Positions 1 through 6,911 of a stretch of 12,934 nt of DNA are shown here, piece after piece (position 1 is the first letter of the stretch; each line of letters opens with the position of its first letter). The notes under the pieces are model-generated. The model searched no databases. It was given only the letters and a program-made list of their open reading frames with translations, and was not told where the DNA came from. Source of the stretch: Bacteroidia bacterium (GTDB lineage: Bacteria; Planctomycetota; Phycisphaerae; Phycisphaerales; SM1A02); NCBI GenBank assembly GCA_030054235.1, contig JASGCG010000013.1, positions 1 through 12,934 of the forward strand, read 5' to 3'. The position numbers and the translations under genes are program-made.

Positions 1-399
1 GGCGAACGCGGCGACCTGCATGTGGTCGTCCGGGTCAACGAGCACGAGACCTTCACCCGCCACGCCAACGAACTCATCATGGCACGCGAACTCTCGCCGG
101 CGCAGGCGGCACTCGGCGCCACCCTCGAGATCCAATCGCTCGATGGCCCTGTCGAGGTTGAGGTTCCCGCGGGCACGCAGCACGGTGAGCTCGTGCGGGT
201 GCCCGACCGCGGCCTGCCGTCGCTGCGATCGCCGCGACGCGGCGATCTCGTGGTCGGTTTCACCATCCGCGTGCCGGAAGAACTCACGGCGCGCCAGCGC
301 GAGCTCTACACCGAACTCGCCGCGATCGAGGGCGATCCCGTGCATGAGGGTTCGCGCAGCGTCTGGGCCAAGATCAAGGACACCTTCACGGGATCATGA
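1..399 (+). CDS. dnaJ: Chaperone protein DnaJ, C-terminal part (5' end outside window)
   Basis: This is the 3' end of the Hsp40 co-chaperone that delivers unfolded clients to DnaK and stimulates its ATPase in the cytoplasm. The frame is open from base 1 (GERGDLHVVVRV...) to a TGA at 397-399, giving 132 residues of the C-terminal substrate-binding and dimerisation region. Family hallmarks are visible: GDLHVVVRVNEHETFTR, the SPAQAALGATLEI strand, the VPAGTQHGELVRVPDRGLPS segment and RGDLVVGFTIRVPEELT. The J domain, Gly/Phe linker and zinc fingers must lie upstream of the window. The stop overlaps the grpE start by four bases (ATGA), so the two genes are very probably co-transcribed and translationally coupled. 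Identity is secure; only the missing 5' part limits the call. Confidence 0.95.
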   Translation, partial: GERGDLHVVVRVNEHETFTRHANELIMARELSPAQAALGATLEIQSLDGPVEVEVPAGTQHGELVRVPDRGLPSLRSPRRGDLVVGFTIRVPEELTARQRELYTELAAIEGDPVHEGSRSVWAKIKDTFTGS

Positions 400-908
400 G
401 CATGGACACCACCGAACCCAAGTCCGATGCCGCCAACGGCGAACCTGTTGCCCCGAGCATCGAGTCGCTGCAGGATGAACTGGCCCGCAAGCACGATGCG
501 TACCTGCGCGCCCTGGCCGAGTCGCAGAACATCCAGCGCCGCTCGATCGAGAACGAAGTCCGCGCGCGCCACTCCGGCATCGTGCAGGTTGCCAACTCGC
601 TCGTGCCGGTGCTCGAGAACATGGACCTGGCGCTCGCGCAGGACCTGTCCACGATGGAGCCAGCCAAGCTCGCCGCCGCCGTGACGATGCTGCGCACCGA
701 GCTCCTCAAGGCGATCGAGAAGCACGGCATCGTGCGCATCGATCCCGCACGCGGCGATGCCTTCGATCCCCACTGCCATCAAGCGGTCATGCAGCAACCC
801 GCCGATGGGGTCGAGCCTGGCTGCGTCGTGCAGTGCTTCCAGTCGGGCTACCGCATCGGCGACAACATCCTGCGCAGTGCGAAGGTCGTGGTCAGTCCCT
901 CGGAGTGA
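396..908 (+). CDS. grpE: Nucleotide exchange factor GrpE
   Basis: GrpE releases ADP from DnaK and so resets the Hsp70 cycle that DnaJ starts; it acts in the cytoplasm as a dimer. The 170-residue protein has a short acidic/polar N-terminus (1-25), a long helix from about residue 27 (SLQDELARKHDAYLRALAES, then QNIQRRS) and the C-terminal beta domain. That domain carries the family signature: FDPHCHQAVMQQ, then GCVVQCFQSGYRIGDNILRSAKVVVS at the end. The start at 396 overlaps the dnaJ stop (ATGA). An in-frame ATG at 402 is an alternative that would shorten the protein by two residues. The gene order dnaJ-grpE differs from the common grpE-dnaK-dnaJ layout, and no dnaK is seen in the window. fmdB follows after three bases. 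Confidence 0.96.
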   Translation: MSMDTTEPKSDAANGEPVAPSIESLQDELARKHDAYLRALAESQNIQRRSIENEVRARHSGIVQVANSLVPVLENMDLALAQDLSTMEPAKLAAAVTMLRTELLKAIEKHGIVRIDPARGDAFDPHCHQAVMQQPADGVEPGCVVQCFQSGYRIGDNILRSAKVVVSPSE

Positions 909-911
909 ACC

Positions 912-1517
912 ATGCCGACCTACGAGTATGCCTGCAGCGCCTGCGGGCATGAGTTCGAGGAATTTCAGTCGATCAAGGCCGATCCGATCCGCACCTGCCC
1001 GCGATGTGGCAAGCGGAAGGTCGAGCGCAAGATCGGCATCGGCGGCGCCGTGATCTTCCGCGGCGGCGGCTTCTACGAGACCGACTACCGCAGCGCCGAC
1101 TACGAACAGGCGAAGAAGGCCGACGCGGCACCGGCTGCGGGCTCGGGTGCCGAAACCGCCGCAGGCTCCACGAAGGAGCAGGGCAAAGCGTCCAGCGACA
1201 AGCCAGGCGCGAAGGGATCGCGGGATGGCGCCAAGGCCGAAGGCGCATCCAAGGCTCCCACGACCGAGGGGGCAGCGAGCGGCGCATCCGCTGCGAGCGG
1301 TGGCGCGAGCGGTGGATCGACTGCGTCGTCGAGCGGCGCTCCCAACGAGCGCGCCTCGACCGCCGGCGCCTCGGGCAGCCGCAAGAACCACGCACGCGAG
1401 GGGCGCGGCGTCGGCAACGTGCTGCAGCTCGGTCGCGCGAAGGCGAGCGGAGCGAAGCCCGCATCCAAGCCCAGCCGCGCCTCCCCGAGCAAGGGCGCCA
1501 AGCGCAAGGGGCGCTGA
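912..1517 (+). CDS. FmdB-family zinc-ribbon protein with long low-complexity tail
   Basis: The first 60 residues match the FmdB/CxxC putative regulatory family: MPTYEYACSACGHEFEEFQS, then a second knuckle CPRCGKRKVERKIG and the FRGGGFYETDYRS end motif. The two CxxC pairs (C8/C11 and C31/C34, counted from the start) should bind one zinc. The precise role of the family is unknown; it was named after a gene near formamidase, and a regulatory role is only presumed. From about residue 65 to 201 the protein is a tail rich in Ala, Ser, Gly and Lys, ending in a strongly basic stretch (KPSRASPSKGAKRKGR). Most family members end soon after the ribbon, so the tail is unusual. The start lies three bases after the grpE stop, with GGAG at 902-905 as a well-spaced ribosome binding site. 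It is probably the last gene of the dnaJ-grpE operon. Confidence 0.85.
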   Translation: MPTYEYACSACGHEFEEFQSIKADPIRTCPRCGKRKVERKIGIGGAVIFRGGGFYETDYRSADYEQAKKADAAPAAGSGAETAAGSTKEQGKASSDKPGAKGSRDGAKAEGASKAPTTEGAASGASAASGGASGGSTASSSGAPNERASTAGASGSRKNHAREGRGVGNVLQLGRAKASGAKPASKPSRASPSKGAKRKGR

Positions 1518-1614
1518 CCCCGCGATGAAGCCTCGGTGCAAGGGACGCTCACGCCACCTCGGAGCTTGGCGCTCGCGGCACTGCGCCTCACCCGGTCCTC
1601 CCTCCTGCTTCAGG

Positions 1615-1620
1615 TAGCCT
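1615..1620 (+). promoter_or_regulatory. -10-like box TAGCCT of a probable leaderless rnr promoter
   Basis: TAGCCT ends exactly 6 bases before the rnr ATG at 1627. A TANNNT box at this distance puts the transcription start on or next to the A of the ATG, so the mRNA would have no 5' leader. No purine-rich ribosome binding site is seen before the ATG, and no clear -35 box lies about 17 bases upstream. The same spacing is found at dus and the lipoprotein gene, which is the main support. Confidence 0.5.
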
Positions 1621-1626
1621 CACGCC

Positions 1627-4020
1627 ATGGCCTTCAATTGGCGCGCGCGCATCCTTGAACACCTGGCGCACGCCGCCTATCGCCCGACCCGGCTTCGTGA
1701 ACTCGAGCGCATGATCCGCGTGCCCGATGCGGAGTCGACCTCGTTCCGCGAGTCGATGCTCGGCTTGCAGGACGAAGGCGCCATCGAGATTGCCGGTGAT
1801 GACACCGTTCGCCTGCCTCGCATGGGCGAAGAGATCACGGGACGCATCCGCATCACGATGCGTGGCGACGGCTTCGTCACGCCCGAGCGCCCCACCCGTG
1901 AGGGCGATCTCTTCGTGCAGGGCGGGGCCACCATGGACGCCATCAGCGGCGACCGCGTGCGCGTACGTGTATCGCGCCGCACGGATCACTACGACCGACC
2001 GTCCCAGTCCGACCGGCCGACCGGCCGCGTGGTCGAGGTCCTCGAGCGCGCGCAGACGCGCTTCGCCGGCACGCTTGAGAAGGACGGGCGCCAGTGGATC
2101 GTGCGGCCCGATGGTCGCAAGCTCGATGGACCGGTCATCGTGCGCGACGCCGAGAGCAAGGGCGGCAAGCCCGGCGTGAAGGTCGTCTTCGACCTGATTC
2201 GCTTTCCCACCGAGCATCGCTGGGCCGAAGGGGCGATCGTCGAAGTGCTCGGCGAGGCCGGCCAGCCCGATGCCGAGACCCGCAGCGTGATCATGTCCTA
2301 CGGCCTGCGCGAGGCGTTCCCCGACGATGTGAGTGCGCAGGCGGCGAAGCTCGCGCGCGAGTTTGCCGTCGAGCAGGACTCTGGCTCATGGCCAGACCGG
2401 CTCGACCTCACGAAGGAGCTGACCTTCACGATCGACCCGCCGGATGCACGCGACTACGACGACGCGATCTCGATTGCCTGGGACGAGGAGCGCCAGGAGT
2501 GGGCGCTCGGCGTACACATCGCCGACGTCGCGCATTTCGTGCATGCGGGTTCTCCGCTCGACCAGGAAGCTGCCGCACGCGGCAACAGCACCTACCTGCC
2601 CCGGCGCGTCCTGCCCATGCTGCCCGAGGCCCTCTCCAACGGCGTGTGCTCGCTGCAGGAAGGCGTGGCACGGCTCACGCGCAGCGCCATCGTGAATCTG
2701 GACACCAAGGGGCGCATCACCGGCACGCGCTTGGCAGCGAGCGTGATCCGCAGCCGCAAGCGCATGACCTACCTTGAGGCGCAGGCCGTCATCGACGGCG
2801 ACCTCGACGAAGCAGCGCGCCACGCGAAGACCGAGCCGGTGTGGCCGCCTGAACTGATCGAGGCGCTGAAGCAGTGCGACCGCCTGGCCAAGGTGCTGCG
2901 CAAGCGCCGGCTCGACGCCGGCATGATCACGCTCAGCCTGCCCGAGAGCGAACTCGTCTTCGACGAGGATGGCCGCGTGAAGGACGTGGTGCCGGAAGAC
3001 GGCGCGTTCACGCACACCCTCATCGAGATGTTCATGGTCGAGGCCAACGAGGCGCTCGCCCGCACCTTCGCCGACATCACCGTGCCGCTCATCCGGCGGG
3101 TGCACCCCGAGCCCGCGACGACGGAGTTCACGGCGCTGCGGCTTGCGGCGCGGACCGTCGGACGCCGCATGCCAGACGAACCCACCCGCCACGACCTGCA
3201 GTCGATCCTCGACCAGACGCGCGGCACTCCTGCCGAACGCAGCGTGCACTACGCCGTGCTGCGCAGCATGAGCAAGGCGATCTACAGCCCCGCCATGATC
3301 GGGCACTTCGCCCTCGCCAGCGAGCACTACACGCACTTCACGAGCCCGATCCGTCGCTACCCCGACCTGCTCGTGCACCGCGCGATGGACGCCTACCTCG
3401 CCGAGACTGACAACGGAGCGCATCCTCCGGGCGGTCGTGGCAAGCGCGATCTTGCGGCGCGGCTCATGGGTGACCCAGGTGTGCTCGCCGAGGAGAAGCT
3501 CATCGAGTTCGGCCAGCACTGCAGTTCCACCGAAGTGCAGTCAGAGGGTGCCGAGCGCGATCTGCGCACGTTCCTCGTCCTGCAGTTCCTGCAGGAACAT
3601 CACATGGGCGACGAACTGCCCGCGGCCGTGACCGGGCTCTCGCCTGGCGGCAACGGCCTCTTCATCACGCTCGAGAAGTACTTCGTCGATGGCTTCGCCA
3701 AGAGTGCCGAGCTCTCGGCCAACAGCGGCCGTGCCGAGCGCTGGGAGATCGATGAATCCAGCGGGCGCCTTCGCTCGCAGCGCTCCGGAGCGCACATCGG
3801 CGTGGGCGACCGCGTCACGGTGCGCATCATGTCGATCGACACGGCGGCACGGCGCATGGAACTCATGGTCACCAGCACGCTGCAAAGCGCGGCAAGCACC
3901 ATGCCGAGCATGCGCGGCGACGGCTTCCGCGACTTCACCAGCGGTCGCGGCGGCAAGAAGAAGGCCAAGGGCCACAAGAAGGGCTTCAAGCAGGGCCGAC
4001 GCGGCAAGAAGAGCTGGTGA
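1627..4020 (+). CDS. rnr: Ribonuclease R (3'-5' exoribonuclease, RNB family)
   Basis: RNase R degrades structured RNA processively from the 3' end and works in mRNA decay, rRNA quality control and trans-translation. The 797-residue product is of normal length. Domains in order: a winged-helix-like N-terminus (about 1-60), OB/cold-shock domains (about 65-240, with ITGRIRITMRGDGFVTPE), the RNB catalytic domain (about 255-600), an S1 domain (about 660-745) and a Lys/Arg-rich tail (KKKAKGHKKGFKQGRRGKKS). The active-site motif DPPDARDYDDA supplies D270, D276, D278 and D279, with the spacing of the four metal-binding aspartates of E. coli RNase R. SPIRRYPDLLVHR is the other RNB signature. The ATG at 1627 gives a full winged helix and sits 6 bases after a -10-like box. 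The repeat-protein gene starts 10 bases after the stop and may share the transcript. Confidence 0.96.
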   Translation: MAFNWRARILEHLAHAAYRPTRLRELERMIRVPDAESTSFRESMLGLQDEGAIEIAGDDTVRLPRMGEEITGRIRITMRGDGFVTPERPTREGDLFVQGGATMDAISGDRVRVRVSRRTDHYDRPSQSDRPTGRVVEVLERAQTRFAGTLEKDGRQWIVRPDGRKLDGPVIVRDAESKGGKPGVKVVFDLIRFPTEHRWAEGAIVEVLGEAGQPDAETRSVIMSYGLREAFPDDVSAQAAKLAREFAVEQDSGSWPDRLDLTKELTFTIDPPDARDYDDAISIAWDEERQEWALGVHIADVAHFVHAGSPLDQEAAARGNSTYLPRRVLPMLPEALSNGVCSLQEGVARLTRSAIVNLDTKGRITGTRLAASVIRSRKRMTYLEAQAVIDGDLDEAARHAKTEPVWPPELIEALKQCDRLAKVLRKRRLDAGMITLSLPESELVFDEDGRVKDVVPEDGAFTHTLIEMFMVEANEALARTFADITVPLIRRVHPEPATTEFTALRLAARTVGRRMPDEPTRHDLQSILDQTRGTPAERSVHYAVLRSMSKAIYSPAMIGHFALASEHYTHFTSPIRRYPDLLVHRAMDAYLAETDNGAHPPGGRGKRDLAARLMGDPGVLAEEKLIEFGQHCSSTEVQSEGAERDLRTFLVLQFLQEHHMGDELPAAVTGLSPGGNGLFITLEKYFVDGFAKSAELSANSGRAERWEIDESSGRLRSQRSGAHIGVGDRVTVRIMSIDTAARRMELMVTSTLQSAASTMPSMRGDGFRDFTSGRGGKKKAKGHKKGFKQGRRGKKSW

Positions 4021-4030
4021 GCGCCAATCC

Positions 4031-4507
4031 ATGATGCATACCCGGGGAATCTTCATCGTCATCATCGCCAGCATGCTGCTCCTGCTTGGAGCGCGCGACC
4101 TGTCCGGAGCAACCACGTTGGCCACCATCCACTTCCGAAAGGGCGCCGGTTCCGCCGAGACGCTCTTCAACGTCTCGTCCAAGCGCTTCCACGACGGTGC
4201 CGGCAGCAGCAAGACGCTGCTCACGATCAGTGGCGACCACGTCTACGAGGGCGCAGGCACGGCGAAGACGCTGCTGACCGTGCGCGACGGTCGCGTCTAC
4301 GAGGGCGCGGGTACGGCGAAGACGCTTTGGACCATCAAGGACGGCCGCGTGTACGAAGGCCCGGGCACGGCGAAGACGCTCTACACGAGCCGCGATCGCC
4401 GGCTCTATGAGGGTGCTGGGACGTCGAAGACCCTCATGAACTGGGACGGCGATCTCGGCGAGATCGAGTTCGCTGCTGCAGTCTGGCTGTGGACCCGCCG
4501 CGACTGA
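4031..4507 (+). CDS. Small secreted protein of six 18-residue tandem repeats, function unknown
   Basis: I do not recognise this protein. It has 158 residues. The N-terminus (MMHTRGIFIVIIASMLLLLG, then ARDLSGA) is a good signal peptide or membrane anchor, so the rest should be exported. From residue 38 to 145 it consists of six exact 18-residue units with the pattern G-A-G-[ST]-x-K-T-L-x-x-[IV]-x-D-x-[RH]-[VL]-Y-E, preceded by a partial unit (TTLATIHFRK). Each unit looks like two short strands joined by tight turns (TLLTV, RDG, RVYE, GAGT), so a beta-meander, solenoid or small propeller fold is an inference. The end (GEIEFAAAVWLWTRRD) breaks the pattern and is hydrophobic. The frame is open farther upstream inside rnr, but the signal peptide sets the start at 4031 (a second ATG follows at 4034). 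A partial ribosome-binding sequence, GGTGAG, lies at 4016-4021. The gene is probably co-transcribed with rnr. Confidence 0.8.
   Translation: MMHTRGIFIVIIASMLLLLGARDLSGATTLATIHFRKGAGSAETLFNVSSKRFHDGAGSSKTLLTISGDHVYEGAGTAKTLLTVRDGRVYEGAGTAKTLWTIKDGRVYEGPGTAKTLYTSRDRRLYEGAGTSKTLMNWDGDLGEIEFAAAVWLWTRRD
4142..4465 (+). repeat. Six in-frame tandem repeats of 54 bp
   Basis: Units begin at 4142, 4196, 4250, 4304, 4358 and 4412, each encoding 18 residues that start GAG or GPG. The central units (from 4196 to 4411) are close to each other even at the DNA level, sharing the string ACGGCGAAGACGCT at the same place in several copies. The first and last units are more diverged. There are no frame breaks. 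The pattern fits growth by duplication inside the gene, with selection keeping the Gly, Lys-Thr-Leu and Tyr-Glu positions. Confidence 0.9.
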
Positions 4508-4561
4508 GCGCGCGCTGCATGAGGCCGAGTCGCTGACGCAGCGCGGCTGTGGTCCCGCCGC
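4485..4561 (+). repeat. 17-bp direct repeat, copies 60 bp apart, around the stop of the repeat protein
   Basis: GGCTGTGGACCCGCCGC at 4485-4501 and GGCTGTGGTCCCGCCGC at 4545-4561 differ at one base and start exactly 60 bp apart. The first copy encodes the last residues of the repeat protein; the second lies in the intergenic gap just before the hairpin. The flanks are not clearly alike, so this may be a remnant of a duplication or chance in GC-rich DNA. Confidence 0.5.
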
Positions 4562-4573
4562 TGCCCAGCGGCG
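4556..4573. terminator. GC-rich hairpin between convergent genes, possible two-way terminator
   Basis: CGCCGCT, loop GCCC, then AGCGGCG form a perfect 7-bp stem with a 4-base loop. It lies in the 75-base gap between the end of the repeat protein (+) and the end of the hydrolase (-), where transcription from both sides should stop. There is no T-run on either side, so it is not a classical intrinsic terminator. Confidence 0.35.
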
Positions 4574-4582
4574 CCCGATCGA

Positions 4583-5296
4583 TCACGCAAAGCACTCGCG
4601 CCAGAAATCGCGTGCCCGCTCACGCGAACGCTGATCGGCTCGACGCTGGTAGACCGTGCCGAAGGCCGCGTTGTTGGCCTCTGGATTCGTGAAGGCATGC
4701 ACCGTGCCGCCGTACGCGCACACTTCCCAGTCGGCCTGGCGCTCGGTCATCTCGGCAGCAAACGCCACGAGCTGGTCAGGCGTGGCCATCGGGTCGTCGT
4801 AACCATGCAGCGCCAGGACCTTCGCCGTGATTGGCGCGCTCGGCGGAGACGGCGGTGGCGTGAACAGCGCATGAAAGGCGGCGATCCCCCGCAGCCCGGG
4901 CATGCCATGGCGTGCGGCATCGAGCACGCACAGTCCACCGAAGCAGAACCCCATGGCTCCCATCCGCGTGGCATCGGCACCGTCGATCGTGCGTGCCGCC
5001 GCGAACGCCGCATCGAGCCGCCGCTTCAGCAGCGCCCGATCCTGCATGAACGGCGTCATGAGCGCAGAGCATTCCTCGTTGGTCGTACCGAGCTTGCCAG
5101 CCCCGTACATGTCGACCGCGAAGCCGACGAAGCCCATGCCTGCAAGCTTGCGCGCTTCATCGCGCACGAACTCATCATGGCCGCGCCAGGCGTGGAAGAC
5201 GAGCACGACGGGCAGCCTGGCACCGGCATCGGGTGCCGACATGAAGCCTCGGAGTTCGGTGCTGCCATCGTGGTAGGTGATCTCGCTGGTGCGCAT
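4583..5296 (-). CDS. Dienelactone hydrolase family protein (alpha/beta hydrolase)
   Basis: This is a cytoplasmic alpha/beta hydrolase of the dienelactone hydrolase family, whose members open lactones or cleave esters using a Cys-Asp-His triad. In this 237-residue protein the nucleophile elbow is GFCFGG with C118, the acid is D167 or D168 in HGYDDPMATPDQL, and the base is H200 in GTVHAFTNP. The N-terminal strand and oxyanion region read VVLVFHAWRGHDEF, typical for the family. The length also fits. The frame stays open 84 codons upstream to 5548, but that stretch has no family match. The ATG at 5296 gives a normal N-terminus (MRTSEITYHDGSTELRGFMS) and lies 7 bases after TACCTT. The substrate cannot be told: many genomic homologues are not in chloroaromatic pathways, and no pathway gene is nearby. 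The gene is divergent from the FG-GAP gene across 250 bases. Confidence 0.88.
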   Translation of the reverse strand: MRTSEITYHDGSTELRGFMSAPDAGARLPVVLVFHAWRGHDEFVRDEARKLAGMGFVGFAVDMYGAGKLGTTNEECSALMTPFMQDRALLKRRLDAAFAAARTIDGADATRMGAMGFCFGGLCVLDAARHGMPGLRGIAAFHALFTPPPSPPSAPITAKVLALHGYDDPMATPDQLVAFAAEMTERQADWEVCAYGGTVHAFTNPEANNAAFGTVYQRRADQRSRERARDFWRECFA

Positions 5297-5546
5297 GGGC
5301 GAGAAGGTAGCGCGGTGCGGCCGAGTGGGCGCTTGACCTTGCGCTCTCGCGATGCCTCGCCGCACGGACGGGCGGCGAAGGACCGCTCGGTCGCTCCGGT
5401 CGAGCGACGCCGTGAGGATGTTGGGAGGCAATCCATCTCCCGCCTCACGATTGCAAAAACTCGCACCGAAGTTCAGGCGGCTTTTCCGGAGTGCCGTGCA
5501 CAGCGTGCGATGATGGCCGCGGCTTTCTTCCATCCGGGGACCTTCC
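5297..5546. other. Divergent intergenic region between hydrolase and FG-GAP genes
   Basis: These 250 bases contain no convincing gene. The left end holds the hydrolase -10-like box. Near the right end, TGCGATGAT at 5506-5514 resembles an extended -10 element on the + strand. GGGGA at 5536-5540, 6 bases before the ATG at 5547, could be a ribosome binding site for the FG-GAP gene, which lacks the TANNNT-plus-6 arrangement. An AT-richer patch, TTGCAAAAAC, lies at 5451-5460. All of these are weak and were found by eye only. Confidence 0.35.
5304..5309 (-). promoter_or_regulatory. -10-like box TACCTT before the hydrolase gene
   Basis: Read on the - strand, TACCTT is followed by 7 bases (CTCGCCC) and then the ATG at 5296. 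This is close to the 6-base spacing at rnr, dus and the lipoprotein gene, so a leaderless transcript is likely here too. It supports 5296 over farther upstream starts. No clear -35 box is seen. Confidence 0.4.
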
Positions 5547-6911
5547 ATGCGTCATGACTCAACGTGTTGGCCACGGCCTTGCGCCGCGGTCGTCGTTCTC
5601 GCACTCCTCTTTGCCTTCTCGACACACCTGAGCATGGCGCATGGAGGGACAACCCTGGGGCTGCTCACTCCACTGGCCACGGCGCCGCCCGCTCCAACCA
5701 CCTGGCGCGTGCACCATGAGCTCGTGCCATGCCCTGATGCGCCCCCGCTGGGTCGAACCGTGGCCATGCACGGGCAGTGGCTCTTCGTCGGCTCGTGGCA
5801 TGACCAGGATCTTGGTGTCACGCCGCCGGTCGTCCAAGCATCTCGACTGAACAACCAACGCTGGTCCTGCGATGCGCCGATCGAGCACCCTGCCCTCGAT
5901 CCGCACGCCGACTTCGGCCGTGCGATCACCATCCATGGCGACCTGCTCGCCATCGGTGCGCCGCGAGAGACCGTCCGAGGCTTGCATGCCTCCGGTGCAG
6001 TCCATGTTTTCCGCCACCGTGGCGACGGGTGGCGCCACGTTGGCACGATCCATGCCCCAGTCCTTCAAGGCGGTGCTGAGTTCGGTGCCTCGGTCGCACT
6101 GCACGGCCAGCAGCTCTTGGTTGGCAGCCCACGGTGGGATCATGGAGTCTCGAACTTCGATGAAGGTCGTGCTGATCTCTACGCCATCACCGACGCCGGC
6201 ATCGAGCATCGCGCTGCGCTTCAATCCCCCACCCCGGTCCAGGGCGGCCGCTTCGGATTCTCGGTGGCCATCAACGAAACCATGATGGCCATGGGTGCCC
6301 CGTGGGAGCCAGGCACGCCAGTGTCCGATCGTGGGGGCGCCGTCCACGTGGGCATGATCCCCGCCATCGGTGAGTCAGGGCCATGGGCCACGGCTCGCCT
6401 TGGCTCACATGCTGCCAATGAGTGGCTCGGCTGGTCGATCGCGCTGACGGATCGCGATCTGGTCGTTGGTGCGCCGCGTGCCGATGGTGGTGCGCTCAGT
6501 CCATCGACGATTGGGCGCCGGCGTGGCTGTGTCGTCACCGCCCAACTCACGTCGAGCGGACTGCTGATGAACGAGCAACGCGTCTGGGGCTTCGGCCACC
6601 CCGAGGAGCACGTCGGGCTGTCGGTCTCCGTCTCGTGCGACTGGATCATCGCCGGGGCCCCAACGTCGAGCGATGCCGAGCCACTCCAGGGTGCTGCCTA
6701 TCTCTTCAAGCGGATGCCACCACTGCCCGGCAGCGAGTCGCAAGGGCGTCGATGGCGAACCATGCAACGCGTACTGGCTCAGAACTCGATCGAGAGCGCC
6801 GGTGTCGGTGCAACCGTGGCGATCAGCGGTCCATGGGCTGCAGCAGCCCGGACAGGCGATCCGGAACAGCCCATCACGCCCGGCTCGTGCCTTGTCCTCT
6901 CACTCGATTGG
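5547..6911 (+). CDS. Secreted seven-bladed FG-GAP (integrin-like) propeller protein, no proper stop codon
   Basis: The product starts with a clear signal peptide (MRHDSTCWPRPCAAVVVLAL, then LFAFSTHLSMA), with cleavage likely after residue 31, so it is exported. Seven FG-GAP-type blades follow, each opening with a [FLV]G-x-[SATI]-[VI]-x-[IVLM] strand: residues about 68, 123, 179, 236, 294, 357 and 420. Most continue to a [VI]-G-[AS]-P-like turn (LAIGAPRE, LVGSPRWD, MAMGAPWE, VVGAPRAD, IAGAPTSS). Seven blades make a complete propeller, ending near SLDW at residue 455. Such domains usually serve adhesion or binding outside the cell; the ligand is unknown. The oddity is that no stop follows: the frame stays open to 8105, reading antisense through dus. 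The end given here is where coding character stops, not a stop codon. A one-base shift near 6890-6925 would reach TGA at 6926-6928. No dockerin-like end is present. Confidence 0.7.

Noticed and set aside
306..1541. Open frame of 411 codons on the - strand across dnaJ, grpE and fmdB
   Set aside because: It runs antisense to three recognised genes, has Ala/Gly/Arg-rich composition and no motif.
1528..1567. Possible imperfect stem between fmdB and rnr (AAGC...GGTG against CACC...GCTT)
   Set aside because: Pairing is interrupted and there is no T-run, so it is too weak to call a terminator.
2386..3519. Open frame of 377 codons on the - strand inside rnr
   Set aside because: It is antisense to the RNB catalytic domain of RNase R and has no family features.
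3585..3598. Perfect 14-bp palindrome GTTCCTGCAGGAAC inside rnr
   Set aside because: It encodes the ordinary segment QFLQE of RNase R, is isolated within a gene and has no partner copies, so it is probably coincidence.
5297..5548. 84-codon upstream extension of the hydrolase frame
   Set aside because: It adds Arg-rich sequence outside the fold. The start at 5296 gives normal family length and has a -10-like box 7 bases before it.
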